Origin: Oenanthe sinensis
Lineage: Eukaryota > Streptophyta > Magnoliopsida > Apiales > Apiaceae
NCBI GenBank assembly: GCA_028671895.1
Contig: CM053796.1
Coordinates: 40,484,860-40,548,859, forward strand
Direction: 5' to 3'
DNA: 64,000 nt
This document shows positions 58,646 to 64,000 of the stretch, piece after piece. The position numbers and the translations under genes are program-made. Positions within the stretch are counted from its first letter, which is position 1; the number at the start of each line of letters is the position of its first letter. A model generated the notes under the pieces. The model had not been told where the DNA came from. It made no database searches and saw only the letters and a list, made by a program, of their open reading frames with translations.

Positions 58646-61600
58646 TATAATATAGATTAAATTTTTAAAAATCTTTCGCAAAAAAAAACTTTTTGAATAA
58701 AAATATTAAAATAATAATTTTAGTTAAATGATTAAAACTTTTGAAAATATGGGAGAGAATATTAAAACTAACTGTTGTTTAAAAGTACCGGACCGCTGAC
58801 TTACCCAACATTTTACCCTACGAAACTTGGAAGTCCAGATTTTTTCACAAAGTCAGACGAGCTTTTCAGAAAAGGACTTGGGAGCTCCTGACGGGTTCAT
58901 TCTACGATGAATTGTAACCAATTTTCAAAGTATACAAAATTAGAAAATTGAGTTGAGAATAATTTCAATTATTCTCTTACTCTCCGGAGCAGAATAATGT
59001 ATATAAATGTACTGGGTTTGAACATATATTCAATTGAATTACTTCAGTTTTAGAACATATTACTGTCACAGACATCTACAATATTTTTTTATTGAAAAAT
59101 TGTCAGGAAGGGTTTTGGTGACTAAAAGATGCGGTTAAGTAAATCATGACCTCCATGTTTTGGGGAAAAAATTACTTTTCAATTTTTGCCGAAAAGAACA
59201 ACAAATTTTATCATCAAATCTCTTCAAAAATATTATTTTTATATATTATATCTCAAAATATGCAAAAAATCAAAAAAAAAATATCAAACAATTAACTAAT
59301 TTTTTTAACATTACTTTTTTCAAAAACAATTTTTTTTCTACAGTACAACAATTTTAAATAACAGTAATCGCAAACGGATCCTTAGTTTTAACCGGACTTG
59401 ACTTATTCGAGTCACACCTTGGATTGTATCTCCCCGACATCTTGATTTTTTCATTCTATAACTTGAACTTGTAATTTATAATTTAGTTAAATTTAACATC
59501 AAATTTATTTGACACGACTTAACTAGAATTTGAGATTGGACTCGGAGAAGACGAATTCGATTAAGATAACTAACTTCTATAATCTACCTATTTTTTCCAA
59601 ACAATCCCATGCATTTAAATTAATCATTAGAATTCGATTAAATAAATAAATTTAATCTTTTTCGGTTATAGCATAACTTAATTAATCTTGTGAAAATGGT
59701 GAGTGGTAAAATTTTAAAATATTATTTTATATCACTGATGGATTTTTTTATAGGTTATCACGAGGTATCTAACCAAAGTGATGCTATTTGGTTAAATTTT
59801 ATCTTGTTTAATTTTAAATAAAAAATAATAATTACTTTATGTATTTTTTTTAAATGATCATTAGAAAACTTAGAACCGATTTCTCGTATATAAAATTATG
59901 GTAACAAGTTATTGAAGGATGCGAACGAGTACTTAAACTAAAAGTATTGGAAACTAGTCCCAAAAAAATGCAGAGGATAATATACGATAAAATTAGGAGA
60001 GAGAAGTGGGCCCTTGCCCATGTTGAAGGATGGACCTTAATAACTGTAAAGAAAGAGGCTTTGGAATCAAAAAAAAAAACCCACGTGTCAGAATCACGTG
60101 GCTATCAGAAACAGAAAGAAGAGAGTGTGGGGCCCAGTTACCTCAAAGTGACCTGGCTGAATTTCCGTTTCAGCAATCTGACAGTCAGTTGGGCCGTCTT
60201 TACGCTATTTTATGGGCCTCACGCATCACTTTCGTCTCTCTTTCACATGTACTCCTATGGCTATATATGCACTCCATCTCTATTCCCTATATCTATCTCT
60301 ATGACTCTATGTCTACATTCATACACTAATAATCCTCACACGTCCCTCTTGTACAATATTAAATATTAGTAATTCTATTTTATAAATCGTTACAAATCAA
60401 ATTTGTGGTTTTTGATTGATTAAAAGTGAGATTCAGTAGTTGTATTCGATCAAATTTTGAATATTCTACACATTTGAATTTATTCTAATTCTCTTATGAG
60501 CAAAGCCGAACTACATAGTTTCAAATGTATTTGTTTCGTTTGAAGATAGTTTAATTTATTGTATATTAAAATTTGGTGGATTCGGAGCAAGTCATGATTA
60601 AAATCTGAAATGATCAAATTAGCTTACATAGATAATTTACAGAATTTTCTCTTTTTAAAATACAATTAAATTAAGTATTTAGACCCGATAGCTTTATAGA
60701 ACTTATCAACAAACGAGGAGAATGATTCGTACAAGTTACAACTAATGTTGTATAGCCTAGATTTTCTATTTTGCCCTTTGTTCCTTTTTAAGTTTTAATT
60801 TAATTTAACAACTCCGCGAACTTTAATAATCATAATTCACAACGAACTGGCTAGGAAGTGCCCAGGGTTTTTTTTGTACAATTTTGGTTCAAGACGATTG
60901 CTTTAGAAAAAAGTGTTTTGAATATCTATATATCTTTTACGTATTTGTTATTTTAAGTGTCTTTGAATTTTATAAATACTTGAAGAAAAACAAAGCAATT
61001 CTTCGCTATAAATATAATGTTTTTGTAAGAAGTACTCATTCCTTTTTCCTAACCCATTTTCTAAACTTTCTTTTTAAATTTAATAAATTTCTTTAACATG
61101 TACACATTTTTATTACTTACATACATATCTTTTAAATTAAAACTGTGAATCTATGTATTTATGAATAATATTAATATTGACTTGTATGTATGATTAATTG
61201 ATTATAGAGCCAAAAAGTATAAAAATATGTGTGTGTTTAGATTAACCTCTACCATCCCTTGACAAATAAATTTCTGAGGAAGCATAATTACTAACAGTGG
61301 TTACGTTCAAGAGCGAATCTGCTTTTTATTCAGAAACCTGATTTGTTTGGGCCTCGCGTCCTGTCACGAGCCTGTACTCTTTCTTATCAGGGAGCGCCTT
61401 GTGCTGTTCGCCTGTTCCACTATTTCATGCTTTCTCCATCAATCTCCTGCTCAATCTTGTAGTAATATAGTTTTTTCAATATAAATTTGTAATATTATTA
61501 AACTCAATTTTTATAATCCTATCTATAATTTTGAATATTTTAATAAACTGGAATTCTTCCCCTAATTAATTAGAAATATAATTGATGTATATGCAATATA

Positions 61601-62743
61601 TTTATAATTTATAATTAAAGTGATATACTGATATTTCTAAGAAGTATAATAGTTAATGGGTCAGTTGTCCGTTTATATTAAATTCAAAAACTCAAGTAAA
61701 AATAATAGAGGTGCCTCGATATCATATTAACCTATTTGAACGTGTATGTACAATTTAAGTGGATATAATGTGATATCTAGGAATCACCCATTACTCAATT
61801 GCTACCCTCTGAGTTAAGGTAAAAGATTTATATTTTTGTAGAAGTGAGGCTGACAGATGACCCACAAAGGAAGGGAGAAAAAGAGAGATATACTTGTTAG
61901 TTTTTATTTATTCAAACATAATTCATTTTATGAAGTTAAACGTTAATCTGTAAAGTTGTTTAACATGATATAATGTTATATGAGGTTAATTTGATACCCA
62001 TTGTTCTCAAAATAATAAACATTTTCAAAGACTAATTCACGACTACATAAACTAACTCATTTTAAAATATATATTTTGCAATTAAAAATAAACAATTCAC
62101 AATTATATAAATCAACACATGTCAATAAATATTTTTTAATTAAAAATAGGCATCCTCATTTCAATTTTTCAAAATTGGATCTATGAAAAATAGACCTGCA
62201 AAACTTAGAAATGAGCAGAACCCAACCGAAATGAGTACCCTGAAAAATAGACTTGCAAAACTTAGAAATAACTCAATTTCATACCCTACTCAATTATTTT
62301 TTATTTAATTTAAATATTTTAACTTTTAAGAACGTCATATAGAAGAATATTCGAAAAAAATACAACTCTATAGCGTATATGCTTCAATACCGAAAAAATG
62401 ATTTGTGAATTAAATAATTAATCAGTGTTTTTATTAACACATCAATAAAATTTAAAAAATAGTTTAATATTTTTTCTATAAAAAAATAATTGCATAATTA
62501 ATTAATTAATATAAATAAATATAATAACAAACTAAAATGATAATAGCCCAATGGCCATATACTAGTCGTATACATACACATAACCAACCCCACATGTCAC
62601 CGTATATACATATGGTATCACATAAATAATCTTCTCTCTCATCTCTGTTATGTGAAAAACCAAGCCCAATCTCATCCACTCTCCAATGCTCAGATTCTTC
62701 CCCCACTCACTCCTCTTGTTCTAATCTCTCCTCCAATCCAACC
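58646..62743. other. Long region upstream of the DELLA gene
   Basis: No protein-coding gene was supported. The ORF at 59947-60369 lies across a GC-richer, promoter-like stretch and has no domain. A 57-bp unit (TGAAAAATAGACYTGCAAAA) is duplicated at 62184 and 62241. The last few hundred bases should hold the DELLA promoter and 5' UTR. Confidence 0.4.
60082..60100. promoter_or_regulatory. Two G-boxes 13 bp apart, with a downstream TATA
   Basis: CACGTG occurs at 60082-60087 (CCACGTGTC, ABRE-like) and 60095-60100 (TCACGTGGC). A GGCTATATATGC TATA-like site follows near 60259. Together they look like a core promoter on the plus strand, but no coding gene follows closely; the DELLA ATG is 2.6 kb downstream. 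Confidence 0.45.
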
Positions 62744-64000
62744 ATGAAAAGAGACCACCCCCACCCCCAACCCCAACCCCAGCCCCAGCCCCAGCCCCAG
62801 CCCCAGCCCCAGCCCATCTTCTCGGATTGCCCTGGAGGCAGCAACAACAACATCTACTCCCCTGGAAAGTCCAAGATGCCCTGGAATGATTGTGAACAAG
62901 ATGCCGGTGTCGATGAGCTCTTGGCTGTTCTTGGTTACAAAGTTAAGTCTTCTGATATGGCTGATGTTGCTGAGAAGCTACAGCATCTTGAAGAAGCTAT
63001 GGGACAAGCTCAACTACAAGGAATCTCTCAACTCGGGTCGGATGCAGTTCATTATAATCCCTCAGATCTGTCGTCTTGGCTTGAATCCATGATCGTTGAA
63101 CTCAATCCACAGTCGACTAATCATTATGAATTATCAGCTCAAGACAAGATTATTTTCGACGATTCTCCTGTTTCGGATTATGATCTTAAGGCCATTCCAG
63201 GGAAAGCTGTTTTTAATAACCAGCCTGCTAGTAAAAAACAGAAAACTACTGTGTCATTACCGCCCGTTTCGAGTTCTTCTTGGCAGGTTTCGACTGCTGA
63301 AACTCAGCCTGTACAGGTCCTGGTTGATTCACAAGAGAACGGTGTGAGATTAGTGCACACGCTAATGGCGTGTGCTGAAGCTGTGCAAGGGAACAATTTG
63401 AAATTCGCGGAAGCACTAGTTAAACAAATTGGTTTCTTAGCCGTTTCGCAAATTGGTGCTATGAGGAAAGTGGCTACTTATTTTGCTGAGGCATTAGCGA
63501 GAAGGATATATAGGTTGTATCCGCACAACTCACAGGACTCTGCTTTTACTGATATGTTACAGATGCATTTTTACGAGACGTGCCCGTATTTGAAATTTGC
63601 GCATTTCACTGCTAATCAGGCGATACTTGAGGCGTTTGCGGATAAGAAAATGGTTCATGTGATTGATTTTAGTATGAAACAAGGGACGCAATGGCCTGCT
63701 TTGATGCAAGCTTTGGCTTTAAGGCCTAGCGGTCCTCCGAGTTTTAGGTTAACAGGGATTGGACCACCGAGTCATGATGGTACTGATCATTTACAGCAAG
63801 TTGGATGGAAATTGGCTCAATTCGCAGAAACAATTCATGTTAAGTTCGAATTTAGGGGATTTGTTGCTAATACTTTAGCTGATCTTGATGCTTCTATGCT
63901 TGATCTTCGCGAGGGCGAGACTGTGGCGGTTAATTCTGTTTTCGAGTTGCATCAGCTTCTGGCCCGGCCTGGTGGGATTGAGAAAGTGATGTCTGCTGTG
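62744..64000 (+). CDS. DELLA protein (GRAS family), N-terminal 419 residues
   Basis: One uninterrupted frame from ATG at 62744 to the window edge; the C-terminal 150-200 residues are outside. MKRDH opens the protein, followed by two HP and eight QP repeats (residues 5-24). The DELLA motif DELLAVLGYKVKSS starts at 57, with MADVAEKLQHLE after it, and the VHYNP motif (AVHYNPSDLSSWLES) is at 102-106. Both are needed for binding the gibberellin-GID1 complex, so the protein should be gibberellin-degradable. ASKKQKT is a likely nuclear signal. The GRAS domain then begins (LVHTLMACAEAVQ), with VHVIDFSMKQGTQWPALMQA as the VHIID block and FRLTGIGPP. It is a nuclear repressor of growth responses. Like most DELLA genes it appears intronless. 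Confidence 0.96.
   Translation, partial: MKRDHPHPQPQPQPQPQPQPQPQPIFSDCPGGSNNNIYSPGKSKMPWNDCEQDAGVDELLAVLGYKVKSSDMADVAEKLQHLEEAMGQAQLQGISQLGSDAVHYNPSDLSSWLESMIVELNPQSTNHYELSAQDKIIFDDSPVSDYDLKAIPGKAVFNNQPASKKQKTTVSLPPVSSSSWQVSTAETQPVQVLVDSQENGVRLVHTLMACAEAVQGNNLKFAEALVKQIGFLAVSQIGAMRKVATYFAEALARRIYRLYPHNSQDSAFTDMLQMHFYETCPYLKFAHFTANQAILEAFADKKMVHVIDFSMKQGTQWPALMQALALRPSGPPSFRLTGIGPPSHDGTDHLQQVGWKLAQFAETIHVKFEFRGFVANTLADLDASMLDLREGETVAVNSVFELHQLLARPGGIEKVMSAV
62758..62816 (+). repeat. Coding hexanucleotide microsatellite (QP repeat)
   Basis: CCCCAC, CCCCAA and then six CCCCAG units encode a His/Gln-Pro tract in the DELLA N-terminus. Repeat number is likely to vary between alleles. Confidence 0.9.

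Noticed and set aside
59947..60369. 140-codon plus-strand ORF
   Set aside because: It overlaps a promoter-like region with G-boxes and TATA, shares the space with another open frame and has no domain.

Overview
This window is nuclear DNA of a flowering plant, almost certainly a eudicot. It has spliced genes with short GT-AG introns, AT-rich intergenic DNA full of plant transposons (hAT, Mutator-like and foldback MITEs, L1-type LINEs, Copia- and Gypsy-like LTR elements), and plant-only families: pectin methylesterase and its inhibitor, PLANT CADMIUM RESISTANCE, myosin-binding GTD protein and a DELLA repressor. An asterid such as an Apiaceae species is only a guess. No prokaryotic features, CRISPR arrays or operons are present.

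Layout. 1-700: a doubtful small minus-strand gene. 2301-2957 (-): a complete three-exon PCR/PLAC8 gene. 3653-12650: a transposon and debris field holding a tRNA-Leu remnant, an antisense plastid 23S rRNA scrap, a hAT MITE nested in another MITE, a 2.1 kb hAT element carrying a 175-bp tandem array, and two LINE pieces head to head. 14078-19855 (+): a pectin methylesterase inhibitor followed by a two-exon pectin methylesterase. 20635-21672 (-): a decayed MS1/MMD1-like PHD-finger gene fragment. 22894-23864 (-): an HMGA-type chromatin protein with a linker-histone domain and ten AT-hooks. 24884-28007 (-): a six-exon receptor-like cytoplasmic kinase. 28565-31285: a complete hAT element with 8-bp target duplication, encoding a BED finger joined to the hAT C-terminal domain with the catalytic core missing, and itself hit by a Mutator-type MITE. 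35919-39381 (-): a four-exon myosin-binding protein. 41022-46826: MITEs and an LRR-receptor remnant. 47297-50662 (-): a ten-exon TMEM214/DUF2359 membrane protein. 51055-53692: an LTR element whose two 1.2-kb LTRs enclose only 166 bp. 55324-56706: one Copia LTR with a gag stub. 62744-64000 (+): the first 419 residues of a DELLA protein, cut by the window edge.

The host genes do not form one pathway. Two act on cell-wall pectin (PME and PMEI). Others serve signalling (kinase), organelle transport on actin (myosin-binding protein), the ER/secretory membrane (TMEM214-like), chromatin (HMGA) and gibberellin response (DELLA). The set PMEI, PME, kinase, myosin-binding protein and DUF2359 protein resembles, from memory, gene blocks around Arabidopsis At1g70720-At1g70770 and At1g23170-At1g23205, so this looks like conserved gene order stretched by transposons.

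Nothing here amounts to a new biological system. The most unusual items are the core-less hAT transposase, the nearly empty LTR element, the head-to-head LINE and the tandem array inside a hAT element. Exon boundaries were worked out by hand from splice signals, reading frame and family resemblance; no alignment or expression data were available.
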